Program-made: the position numbers and the translations under genes
Notes under the pieces: model-generated
Seen by the model: the letters and a program-made list of their open reading frames with translations, nothing else
The model's database searches: none
Told to the model about the DNA's origin: nothing
Assembly (NCBI GenBank): GCA_030042815.1
Contig: JASHYY010000013.1
Span: 1-5,281 of the forward strand
Length of the DNA stretch: 5,281 nucleotides
Direction of reading: 5' to 3'
From: Thermoplasmata archaeon
Lineage (GTDB): Archaea > Thermoplasmatota > Thermoplasmata > Lutacidiplasmatales > UBA184
Part shown: one piece after another, positions 1 through 5,276 of the stretch
Layout: the number at the start of each line of letters is the position of its first letter
Numbering within the stretch: the stretch's first letter is position 1

Positions 1-1380
1 GTTCCCCTGGAAGATGTTGCCGCCGGTCATGCCGAGCGTCGTCTCGATGTCGACCGGCGAGACGATCTGCCAGCGCCGGACGACGTCGCGGATGTTCGGC
101 GCGTACTCCTGGAACGTGTCGAGGATCCGCTCGGCGGCGGTCGGCTTGAAGTCGTCCCACGACCCGTCCTTGAGCTCGTAGGGCGCGTACTGGACGAAGC
201 AGGTCATCGTGTGCTTGCCCGGGGGCGCCATCCCGGGGTCGAGGATGCTCTGGATCTCGCAGTCGATGAACGGGTGGTCGGAGAAGCGGCCGTACTTCCC
301 CTGGTCGTACGCCTTCTCGAGGTACTCCATCGACGGGCAGAGCTCGTTCGCCCCGCACAGGTACTGCGCGTACTGGCCGTCCGGGACCGCGGAGAACTTC
401 GGGATTGCGTCCAGCGCGGCGTTGAACTTGAGCGCGGCCCCGCGGCTGCGGATCCGGGAGACCTCCCGCACGACCTCCGGGGGAACCGACTCCCGGGGCA
501 GGAGCTGGAGGTAGGTGTGCTGGGCGTCGAGGTTCGAGGCGACGACCCGGGACTCGACCGTCGCGCCGTCCTCGAGCCGGACGCCGGTCGCCCGTCCGCC
601 GTGCACGACGACCTCCTTCACCGCGGCCCCCGTCCGGATCGTCGCGCCGAAGTGCTCGGCCGACCGGGCGAGCGCCTGGGTGATCTGTCCCATGCCGCCC
701 TTCGAGAACCCCCAGACCTGGCGGCTCCCCTCGAGGACCCCGATGTTGTGGTGGGCGAGCACGTAGGCGGTCCCGGGGGTCCGGGGCCCGACCATCTCTC
801 CGATGACCGCGCTCGTCCCGAGGGCGACCTTGAGCTCCTCGCTCTCGAACCATTCGTCGAGGAAGTCCTGCGCGCTCAGGAGGAACAGCGAGCGCACGAG
901 CTCCTCCGCCTCGGTGCCCGGGAACTGGCCGACGAGGTCCCCGAGCGGCACCGGCGGGGCGAGCAGCAGCGGTTCGACCAGGTCGAGGACCCCATCCCAG
1001 AACTCCTCGTACTTCGGGAACGCCCTCGCGTCCTTCTTCGAGAACCGTTCGATCTCCCGGACGGTGCGGTCCGTGTCGTTCCACTGCACGAGGGCCCGCC
1101 CGTCGGGGAACGGGTAGAACCCCTGCGGGTCGTACAGGATCGTCTCGTAGCCGAACCGGCGGAGCTCGAGGTCCTCGACCACCGGAGGCCGCATCAGGCC
1201 CGCCACGTAGGAGAACGTGTTGATCCGGTACCCCGGCCACGGTTCCTCGGTGACGCACGCGCCGCCGACGATCGGCCGCCGCTCGAGGACGAGCACCTTC
1301 GCGCCGGCCTTCGCGCAGTAGGCGGCGGTGACGAGCCCGTTGTGCCCTCCGCCGACCACCACGACGTCGTAGCGCGCCAT
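1..1380 (-). CDS. FAD-dependent oxidoreductase, phytoene-desaturase/PYROXD2-like (paralog A), 3' end cut by window edge
   Basis: The minus-strand frame is open from an ATG at 1380 to base 1, giving 460 residues without a stop. The protein begins MARYDVVVVGGGHNGL. The dinucleotide-binding GxGxxG is at residues 10-15, the ribose-binding acidic residue is E33, and the RRxxxGG motif is at 34-40. The HNGL variant, the GGACVTEE stretch, a KFNAALD segment near 318-324 and the APPGKHTMTCFVQYAPY stretch near 385-401 match the PYROXD2-like branch of COG1233 (phytoene dehydrogenase-related) rather than a classical carotenoid desaturase. Such enzymes bind FAD and oxidise or isomerise lipid-like substrates; the substrate here cannot be read from sequence. 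Compared with its neighbour on the plus strand, about 70 C-terminal residues are missing past the edge, including the second FAD motif. The ATG has no Shine-Dalgarno sequence but lies about 30 bases from a TATA-like box, so the mRNA is probably nearly leaderless. The family call is firm; the function is open. Confidence 0.93.
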   Translation of the reverse strand, partial: MARYDVVVVGGGHNGLVTAAYCAKAGAKVLVLERRPIVGGACVTEEPWPGYRINTFSYVAGLMRPPVVEDLELRRFGYETILYDPQGFYPFPDGRALVQWNDTDRTVREIERFSKKDARAFPKYEEFWDGVLDLVEPLLLAPPVPLGDLVGQFPGTEAEELVRSLFLLSAQDFLDEWFESEELKVALGTSAVIGEMVGPRTPGTAYVLAHHNIGVLEGSRQVWGFSKGGMGQITQALARSAEHFGATIRTGAAVKEVVVHGGRATGVRLEDGATVESRVVASNLDAQHTYLQLLPRESVPPEVVREVSRIRSRGAALKFNAALDAIPKFSAVPDGQYAQYLCGANELCPSMEYLEKAYDQGKYGRFSDHPFIDCEIQSILDPGMAPPGKHTMTCFVQYAPYELKDGSWDDFKPTAAERILDTFQEYAPNIRDVVRRWQIVSPVDIETTLGMTGGNIFQGN

Positions 1381-1408
1381 CGGGACCGGCGGACGGACGG
1401 GCAGGGGG

Positions 1409-1418
1409 GATTTAATCC
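1409..1418 (-). promoter_or_regulatory. Candidate archaeal TATA box for paralog A (possibly bidirectional)
   Basis: On the minus strand this reads GGATTAAATC inside a very GC-rich stretch. Its centre is about 33 bases from the ATG at 1380, so initiation about 27 bases downstream would leave a leader of only a few bases, which suits the missing Shine-Dalgarno sequence. The box is nearly symmetric, so it could also serve the plus-strand gene, giving that gene a leader of roughly 65-70 bases. The position is an inference from spacing; no transcript data are available. Confidence 0.5.
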
Positions 1419-1425
1419 TCGTCTC

Positions 1426-1457
1426 GGCCGAGGAGCGGCCTTCGCCGGGCCTCGGCC
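1426..1457. repeat. GC-rich imperfect inverted repeat in the divergent spacer
   Basis: GGCCGAGG (1426-1433) pairs perfectly with CCTCGGCC (1450-1457). After a two-base mismatch, an inner CGG/CCG pairing surrounds a CCTTCG loop. The left arm overlaps a ten-base palindrome, CTCGGCCGAG (1423-1432). The element sits just on the plus-strand side of the TATA-like box. It could be a regulator-binding site for the divergent pair or a hairpin in the leader of the plus-strand gene. Short GC-rich repeats arise easily by chance in DNA of this composition, so its function is uncertain. Confidence 0.4.
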
Positions 1458-1493
1458 GGCGAACAGGTTTTTCCGCGGAACGGCTGCCGGTCC

Positions 1494-1500
1494 GGGGAGG
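1494..1500 (+). promoter_or_regulatory. Ribosome binding site that decides the start of paralog B
   Basis: GGGGAGG, a strong match to the anti-Shine-Dalgarno sequence, ends seven bases before an in-frame ACG at 1508. No ATG, GTG or TTG occurs in that frame between the upstream stop and the GTG at 1637. Initiation at 1637 would remove the whole FAD-binding GxGxxG motif. The ribosome binding site is therefore the main evidence for placing the start at 1508. Confidence 0.6.
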
Positions 1501-1507
1501 GACCGGG

Positions 1508-3103
1508 ACGCCCGACGTCTGGGACGCGATCATCGTCGGAGCGGGCCACAACGGCCTCACCGCGGCCGCCTATCTCGCCCGCTCCGGTGCGAAGGTCCTG
1601 GTCCTCGAACGCCGACCCCACGTCGGGGGGGCCTGTGTGACCGAGGAGACCTGGCCCGGCTTCCACCTCAACACCTACGCCTACGCCGCCGGCCTGCTTC
1701 GGCCCGAGATCGTCCGGGAGCTCGAGCTCGCCCGCTTCGGGCTCCGTACGATCCTCTTCGACCCCCAGATGTTCCAGCCATTCCCGGACGGCCGTGCGCT
1801 CCGGATCTGGACCGACGCCGGCCGGACGGCGAAAAGCCTCGAGGCGTTCTCCCACCACGACGCGGTCGCCTACCCGCGGTACCAGGCGTTCTGGGAGCGG
1901 GTCGTCGAGCGGCTCGAGCCCGTCCTGCTCGGCCCGCCGCCCCCCCTCGACCAGCTCCTGAAGCTCGTGCCGGGCGAGGAGGGCGAGCGGATGCTCCGGG
2001 ACCTGATCCTGCGCAGCGCCCGGGACGTGCTCGACGGCTGGTTCGAGTCGGACGAGCTCAAAGGGACCCTCGCGATCAACGCGGTGATCGGCTCGTTCCT
2101 CGGCCCCTCGACCCCCGGCTCGGCGTACGTGCTTGCGCACCATAGCTTCGGGATCCTGGACGGCCACCGGGAGGTCTGGGGGTTCGCCGCCGGCGGCATG
2201 GGGTCGATCACCCGGGCGCTCCACGCCGCCGCCCAGCACGCCGGGGCGACGGTCGCGACCGGCGTCGGGGTCCGCCGCCTGCTGGTCCGCGACGGTCGCG
2301 CGGTCGGGGTCGAGACCGAGCACGGGGAGTCGCTGCACGCCCGGGCGGTCGGAAGCAGCCTCGACGCCCGACGGACGTTCCTCGAGATGACCCCGCCGGA
2401 CGCCCTCCCGAACGAGTTCCGGAACCGGGTCGAGAAGATCCGTTACCGCGGCGCCCAGGTGAAGTTCAACGCGGCGCTCGACCACCTACCCGAGTTCCCG
2501 GCCGCCCCCGGAGCCCCGAGCGACGCGCACCGGGGCGCGCTCGAAATCGCTCCGTCGCTCGACTACCTCGACCGGGCGTACGACGAGGCGAAGTTCGGAC
2601 GCTTCTCCGAGCACCCGTTCCTCGAGACCCTCTTCCAGAGCGTCCGGGACCCTTCCGTCGCCCCGCGGGGAAAGCACACCATGACGTGCTTCGTCCAGTA
2701 CGCACCCTACTCTCTGAGGGGGTCGACGTGGGAGGAGGCGAAGCCCGCCGTCGCGGAGACGATCCTTGGGACCCTGGAGGAGCGGGCTCCGGATATACGT
2801 CAGGCCGTCCACCGGTACCAGGTCGTCTCCCCGGTCGATGTCGAGCGGGAGCTCGGGCTCACCGGTGGCAGCATCTTCCAGGGAGACATCACGCCCGACC
2901 AGGTCCTCGGCTTCCGTCCGGTCCCCGGCTGGTCGTCGTACCGGACCCCCCTGCCCGGCCTCTATCTCTGCGGTGCCGCGGCCCATCCGGGCGGCGGGGT
3001 GCTGGGCGCCCCCGGCCGGAACGCGGCCCAGGTCATCCTAGCGGACCTGCGTGGGTCGAGCGGGACCGCCCAGGCCGAACCGCCCCCGAACCCGCGCCAC
3101 TAG
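1508..3103 (+). CDS. FAD-dependent oxidoreductase, phytoene-desaturase/PYROXD2-like (paralog B), non-AUG start
   Basis: From the ACG at 1508 to TAG at 3101-3103 the protein has 531 residues, near the usual size for this family. It begins (M)PDVWDAIIVGAGHNGL. GxGxxG is at residues 11-16, the ribose-binding E34 follows, and RRxxxGG is at 35-41. The C-terminal FAD motif (GLYLCGAAAHPGGGVLGAPG, about 484-503) is typical of the PYROXD2-like group of COG1233. Roughly half of the residues match the neighbouring paralog by eye over the whole shared length, with nearly identical blocks such as GGACVTEE, FPDGRAL and KHTMTCFVQYAPY. It is therefore probably an FAD-dependent oxidoreductase acting on a hydrophobic substrate; reaction and partner are unknown. 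The first standard start codon in frame is GTG at 1637 (residue 44), which would delete the FAD site, so I place the start at ACG behind a GGAGG. Either initiation is non-standard or an ATG has changed to ACG. The tail after about residue 515 is low-complexity and rich in proline, alanine and serine. Confidence 0.92.
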   Translation, partial: TPDVWDAIIVGAGHNGLTAAAYLARSGAKVLVLERRPHVGGACVTEETWPGFHLNTYAYAAGLLRPEIVRELELARFGLRTILFDPQMFQPFPDGRALRIWTDAGRTAKSLEAFSHHDAVAYPRYQAFWERVVERLEPVLLGPPPPLDQLLKLVPGEEGERMLRDLILRSARDVLDGWFESDELKGTLAINAVIGSFLGPSTPGSAYVLAHHSFGILDGHREVWGFAAGGMGSITRALHAAAQHAGATVATGVGVRRLLVRDGRAVGVETEHGESLHARAVGSSLDARRTFLEMTPPDALPNEFRNRVEKIRYRGAQVKFNAALDHLPEFPAAPGAPSDAHRGALEIAPSLDYLDRAYDEAKFGRFSEHPFLETLFQSVRDPSVAPRGKHTMTCFVQYAPYSLRGSTWEEAKPAVAETILGTLEERAPDIRQAVHRYQVVSPVDVERELGLTGGSIFQGDITPDQVLGFRPVPGWSSYRTPLPGLYLCGAAAHPGGGVLGAPGRNAAQVILADLRGSSGTAQAEPPPNPRH

Positions 3104-3124
3104 AATTCATCGGAGAAATGGTTG

Positions 3125-3157
3125 GCCCGGGGGACCGGTTGCACCGGTCCCCCGGGC
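3125..3157. terminator. Perfect 15-bp inverted repeat between convergent genes, possible bidirectional terminator
   Basis: GCCCGGGGGACCGGT (3125-3139) and ACCGGTCCCCCGGGC (3143-3157) are exact reverse complements separated by three bases (TGC). The repeat begins 21 bases after the stop of paralog B and lies 16 bases past the stop of the small minus-strand gene, so it can form the same hairpin at the 3' end of both transcripts. Archaeal termination usually relies on U-rich tracts, and none follows on either strand. It could instead protect RNA ends, block read-through between convergent genes or bind a protein. Confidence 0.55.
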
Positions 3158-3173
3158 GCCGTAGGGTTCCCGC

Positions 3174-3422
3174 TTACGCGGATGCTGAGTCGGGGACCGC
3201 CTCGGACTCCGACTCCGCCTCTCCGGGGGTGCCGAACACCCGCCAGAATCGCCCCCGGCCCGAGCGGCCCGTCGCCTTCGGAGCGGCGGACCGACGAACC
3301 TGGGAAGCCACCCAGGCAAGGTCCTCGTGCGGGAACTCGCAGGCAGCGAACTCCCTAACGCCGACCCCCCCGAAGAGAGAGTCCGCGACGCGGTTGGCTC
3401 GGACGATCTGATCCGCCAGCAT
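3174..3422 (-). CDS. Small hypothetical protein, 82 residues, unrecognised
   Basis: An ATG at 3422 is preceded on the minus strand by GAGGAGGGAGAGC, giving a GGAGG Shine-Dalgarno sequence with six bases of spacing. The frame ends at TAA (3174-3176). Codon third positions are mostly G or C, as in the neighbouring genes. I do not recognise the family. Residues 1-44 look like a folded part with mixed hydrophobic and charged residues and conserved-looking aromatic positions (F17, F25, F30, W37). Residues 44-61 are basic and rich in Arg, Gly and Ser (RRSAAPKATGRSGRGRFWR), and the last 15 or so are acidic and Ser/Ala-rich. There is one cysteine (C28), no membrane segment and no signal peptide. The basic patch would allow nucleic-acid contact, but that is speculation. 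The gene is convergent with paralog B and lies downstream of the AbrB-PhoU gene on the same strand. Confidence 0.72.
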   Translation of the reverse strand: MLADQIVRANRVADSLFGGVGVREFAACEFPHEDLAWVASQVRRSAAPKATGRSGRGRFWRVFGTPGEAESESEAVPDSASA

Positions 3423-3466
3423 GCTCTCCCTCCTCGGTCATGGTCGCCCTACCAGCCCGGCAGGGG

Positions 3467-3474
3467 TACATAAG
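3467..3474 (-). promoter_or_regulatory. Candidate TATA box of the small gene
   Basis: On the minus strand this reads CTTATGTA. Initiation about 27 bases downstream would fall near 3443, giving a leader of about 20 bases that contains the GGAGG of the small gene. A second AT-rich box, CTAAATATT at 3495-3503, would give a leader of about 50 bases. The choice between them cannot be made from sequence alone. Confidence 0.4.
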
Positions 3475-3507
3475 CAAGCTGTCGCTCAGGAAGGAATATT
3501 TAGCAGG

Positions 3508-3546
3508 TTTCGTGGGCGAAAGGCGGGCGTGCGAGCCTGTCGCACG
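3508..3546. ncRNA. Two adjacent small hairpins, possible structured leader or small RNA
   Basis: TTTCG (3508-3512) pairs with CGAAA (3517-3521) around a four-base loop. CGTGCGA (3528-3534) pairs with TCGCACG (3540-3546) around GCCTG. An alternative fold is also possible: GGTTTCGTG (3506-3514) can pair with CACGAAAAACC (3543-3553) with a two-base bulge, which competes with the second hairpin. The strand of the RNA is not known; a minus-strand transcript would place the elements in the leader of the small gene. No known RNA family is recognised. Confidence 0.25.
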
Positions 3547-3561
3547 AAAAACCACGGAATA

Positions 3562-3574
3562 AACAGGAACTGTT
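3562..3574. repeat. Operator-like inverted repeat AACAG-GAA-CTGTT
   Basis: AACAG and CTGTT form a perfect five-base inverted repeat around GAA. It spans the position (about 3572) where a minus-strand transcript would start from the TATA-like box at 3596-3606. A site here could block initiation when bound by a dimeric regulator. The repeat is short and its role is inferred from position only. Confidence 0.3.
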
Positions 3575-3580
3575 AGACTA

Positions 3581-3590
3581 TAGCATGCTA
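3581..3590. repeat. Ten-base palindrome TAGCATGCTA
   Basis: This sequence is its own reverse complement. It lies between the TATA-like box at 3596-3606 and the inferred minus-strand start near 3572, the usual place for a repressor site that overlaps the core promoter. A ten-base palindrome can occur by chance. Confidence 0.3.
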
Positions 3591-3595
3591 CAATG

Positions 3596-3606
3596 TATAT
3601 ATTTTA
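3596..3606 (-). promoter_or_regulatory. Strong TATA-like box downstream of the PhoU-like gene
   Basis: TATATATTTTA on the plus strand (TAAAATATATA on the minus strand) is the most AT-rich run in the window. Read on the minus strand it would start a transcript near 3572, running through the hairpins into the small gene with a leader of about 150 bases. Read on the plus strand it would start antisense RNA near 3628, into the 3' end of the PhoU-like gene. It may also simply be an AT-rich 3' region. Confidence 0.35.
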
Positions 3607-3655
3607 GCTCGAGTCGCTACAAGGCGTTCCAAAACGGGTCGGGCCCGGCCGCTTC

Positions 3656-4684
3656 TCAGGACGCCTCGGGGTCGGTCATGACCGCGATGTCGATTGCCTG
3701 CTCCGCGATCTCCGACGTATAACCCCCGCACCGCAGCAGGCTGTCGACGACCCCCCCGAGCGCGAGCAGCTCCTCCCCCCTCTTGGAGGCGACCCGGTGG
3801 GAGAGCTGGTCGATCAGCTTCTGGTGGGCGGTCTTCGCGTCGATCGCCTCGTTGGCGAGCGCGATGTTCTTCGAGACAAGGGCGCTGAACGCCTTGTCGA
3901 GCAGGGCCACGAGCGACGACCGGGCGTCGTCGATCTCCTTCGCGAGCTTCGGGTCGAGGCCCTTTCCGTCGACGAGCGTCGGGTACGCGGCGGCGATCCG
4001 CTGCGCGTGGTCCCCGATCCGCTCGAGGTGCTTCGCGATCAGGAGGTACCCCGTGATCGCGGAGGCGTTGCCGTTGGGAGCGGTCGGCTGTAGGGGATGG
4101 ATGTGGGTCAGGTGGTACTGCTTCGCGACCATCCAGTAGAGCCGGTTCACGTCCTGGCCGCGGAGCTCGACGTCCCGCGCGAGGCTCTCGTCGGACGTCT
4201 TGAGTGCCGTGACCGAGTCCTCGAGCATCGCCCGGACGGTGAGCTGCATGCGTCGCAGGCACTTCTCGACGCTCAGGTCGGAGGCGTCCGAGAGGTCCTG
4301 GATCGTGAGCGAGTTCCGGGTCTCCTCGATGACCTCGGGACCGATGACGAGGCGGCAGAACTCGCGGGCGACCCGCCGGGCGAAGGCGGCGCTCGAGGGC
4401 GGATACCGTATCTCGATGAGCCCGAAGCCGGAGACGTACGCCCCCACGAGCTTCCGCAGGAGGTGGTCCCGGTTCTCCGTGTCCCGCTCGTTGAAGATCT
4501 TCCGCCGGACCTCGGGGCGCTCTCCCGTGCGCGGGCGGATCGCGACGGAGCCGTCGTTCGCGGTCTCCAGGAACACGGTGTCGCCGGCCTTGAGGCCGGC
4601 CGAGATCACCCACCGCTTGGGGAGCGAAACGAGGTACGTCGAGCCGCCGGCCAGCTGCAACTTCCGTCCTTCCATCGAGGGCAT
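3656..4684 (-). CDS. AbrB-PhoU fusion regulator (archaeal PhoU-like protein)
   Basis: The protein has 342 residues from an ATG at 4684 to TGA at 3656-3658. Residues 4-50 form an AbrB/SpoVT-like swapped-hairpin DNA-binding domain (MEGRKLQLAGGSTYLVSLPK, then a GLKAGDTVFLE turn). Residues from about 70 on are helical with two PhoU-type repeats. The second has the hallmark LERIGDHAQRIA (220-231), whose acidic and polar residues bind metal in PhoU proteins, and a helix GYTSEIAEQAIDIAV (321-335) near the end. In archaea such fusions are annotated as phosphate uptake regulators and are thought to link phosphate status to transcription. No pst transporter genes are visible here, so the signal is inferred. 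An in-frame ATG at 4675 (MEGRK) is an alternative start. The open frame extends further upstream, but that part overlaps the promoter and the methyltransferase and has no family match. There is no Shine-Dalgarno sequence, and a TATA-like box about 29 bases upstream suggests a leaderless mRNA. Confidence 0.93.
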   Translation of the reverse strand: MPSMEGRKLQLAGGSTYLVSLPKRWVISAGLKAGDTVFLETANDGSVAIRPRTGERPEVRRKIFNERDTENRDHLLRKLVGAYVSGFGLIEIRYPPSSAAFARRVAREFCRLVIGPEVIEETRNSLTIQDLSDASDLSVEKCLRRMQLTVRAMLEDSVTALKTSDESLARDVELRGQDVNRLYWMVAKQYHLTHIHPLQPTAPNGNASAITGYLLIAKHLERIGDHAQRIAAAYPTLVDGKGLDPKLAKEIDDARSSLVALLDKAFSALVSKNIALANEAIDAKTAHQKLIDQLSHRVASKRGEELLALGGVVDSLLRCGGYTSEIAEQAIDIAVMTDPEAS

Positions 4685-4708
4685 CGAAACCGTTGACGAA
4701 TTACGGAG

Positions 4709-4729
4709 ACTTAAGCGTTTGAAATATAG
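4709..4729 (-). promoter_or_regulatory. Candidate TATA region of the AbrB-PhoU gene
   Basis: The spacer of 46 bases between the methyltransferase stop and the AbrB-PhoU start is AT-rich. GCTTAAGT (minus strand, 4709-4716) is centred about 29 bases from the ATG at 4684, which would give a leaderless or nearly leaderless mRNA. A second box, CTATATTTC (about 4721-4729), would give a leader of about 15 bases. The gene therefore probably has its own promoter rather than relying only on read-through from the methyltransferase gene. Confidence 0.45.
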
Positions 4730-4730
4730 A

Positions 4731-5276
4731 CTATGTACGGCATACCGCAGGTCCGTAAATCTCGGAAACAGGGGCCCCGGCACCGCCCGTTTCGGCCGGC
4801 CGCCCGCGTTCCGCCGATCCCGGCGCCAGATAGAGGTAGACGTCGGCCTCGGCGTCGTACTTCGCGGGAGTCCACGTGGGGATCGCATGGCACCGGCTGA
4901 CGATACGGACGCCGGGCCTCAGCTCCTCTTCGAACTTCGGCCGCAGCCTTGCCATCGCCCCCGGCCAGAGGAACGCCGAGACGACGGTCGCCTCGCGAAG
5001 GTCCACGTCGAACATGTTCTCCCGGGTGATCTCGATCCGGTCCGCGTGGGGACCGAGCGCGCGACGGATTCGCAGCAGCAGGACGCGGAGCGGCTCGATC
5101 TCGACGGCGTAGACCCGCGCGCCCCGTTCCCGGGCCGCGGGGAAGGTCACGGAACCGATGCCGGCGCCGAGCTCGAAGAGGTAATCGTTCGACCCGAGGT
5201 TCGAGAGATGGAACATAGCCTCGACCGAACGGCGGGGCGCCCCCTGATATCCCGCGCCGAAGAGGAACGAGGACAT
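4731..5276 (-). CDS. Class I SAM-dependent methyltransferase, aKMT/FAM173-like; start may lie beyond the window
   Basis: The frame gives 181 residues from an ATG at 5276 to TAG at 4731-4733. SAM-binding motif I is ELGAGIG (35-41), followed by the ribose-binding acidic residue E59 in VYAVEIEP. The block NMFDVDLREATVV (87-99), then LRPKFEEELRPGVRIVS (111-127) and a closing VYLYL strand (146-150), resembles the archaeal protein-lysine methyltransferase aKMT and the related FAM173 family, in which an equivalent FxxDxxxATVV...LKPG.RVVSH pattern is found. Protein lysine methylation is therefore the best guess; the substrate is unknown. Motif I is unusual, with ELGAGIG instead of the more common DLGCGDG. 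The tail after 152 is low-complexity. The frame stays open to the window edge (a Trp codon directly precedes the ATG), and relatives often carry hydrophobic residues at the N-terminus, so the true start may be further upstream. It lies just upstream of, and on the same strand as, the AbrB-PhoU gene. Confidence 0.82.
   Translation of the reverse strand: MSSFLFGAGYQGAPRRSVEAMFHLSNLGSNDYLFELGAGIGSVTFPAARERGARVYAVEIEPLRVLLLRIRRALGPHADRIEITRENMFDVDLREATVVSAFLWPGAMARLRPKFEEELRPGVRIVSRCHAIPTWTPAKYDAEADVYLYLAPGSAERGRPAETGGAGAPVSEIYGPAVCRT

Larger units (their letters stand above)
1381..1507. promoter_or_regulatory. Divergent intergenic spacer between the two oxidoreductase paralogs
   Basis: This 127-base spacer separates the two head-to-head oxidoreductase genes and contains no ATG, GTG or TTG on the plus strand. 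It holds one clear AT-rich box (GATTTAATCC, 1409-1418), a second AT-richer patch (AGGTTTTTCC, 1465-1474), a GC-rich inverted repeat at 1426-1457 and a Shine-Dalgarno-like GGGGAGG at 1494-1500. Both promoters must lie here unless the plus-strand gene is transcribed from inside its neighbour, so the two genes may share control. Confidence 0.75.
3423..3655. other. AT-richer non-coding stretch between the PhoU-like gene and the small gene
   Basis: These 233 bases contain no convincing gene. They are visibly richer in A and T than the rest of the window, especially 3485-3610. They include three TATA-like boxes (3467-3474, 3495-3503, 3596-3606), two short inverted repeats (3562-3574, 3581-3590), two small hairpins (3508-3521, 3528-3546) and T tracts on the minus strand (3547-3551 and 3631-3634) that could end the PhoU-like transcript. 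It most likely combines the terminator of the upstream gene with the promoter and leader of the small gene. Confidence 0.6.

Noticed and set aside
211..2145. Very long plus-strand ORF (644 residues)
   Set aside because: It lies antisense to paralog A and then in the wrong frame across paralog B. Its product is Arg/Pro/Asp-rich with no domain, as expected for a shadow frame in GC-rich coding DNA.
1412..2485. Minus-strand ORF of 357 residues opposite paralog B
   Set aside because: It is antisense to a gene with clear FAD motifs, has no recognisable domain, and has the composition of a shadow frame.
1637..3103. Start of paralog B at the GTG at 1637
   Set aside because: This start would remove the conserved GxGxxG FAD-binding motif and the first strand of the fold, both of which are encoded in frame upstream and align with paralog A.
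3355..3441. Out-of-frame 28-codon ORF overlapping the start of the small gene (minus strand, ATG at 3441)
   Set aside because: It could be translated from a leaderless mRNA, but it has no Shine-Dalgarno sequence and no recognisable product. The ATG at 3422 with GGAGG is better supported.
3506..3553. Possible tRNA or CRISPR repeat
   Set aside because: The hairpins do not form a cloverleaf with the expected T-loop sequence, and there are no regularly spaced repeats.
4097..4696. Plus-strand ORF of 199 residues opposite the AbrB-PhoU gene
   Set aside because: It is antisense to a gene with clear AbrB and PhoU motifs, and no family features are seen.
4685..4888. N-terminal extension of the AbrB-PhoU protein by 68 residues
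   Set aside because: The extension overlaps the methyltransferase gene and the probable promoter, is low-complexity, and family members start at the AbrB-like domain.
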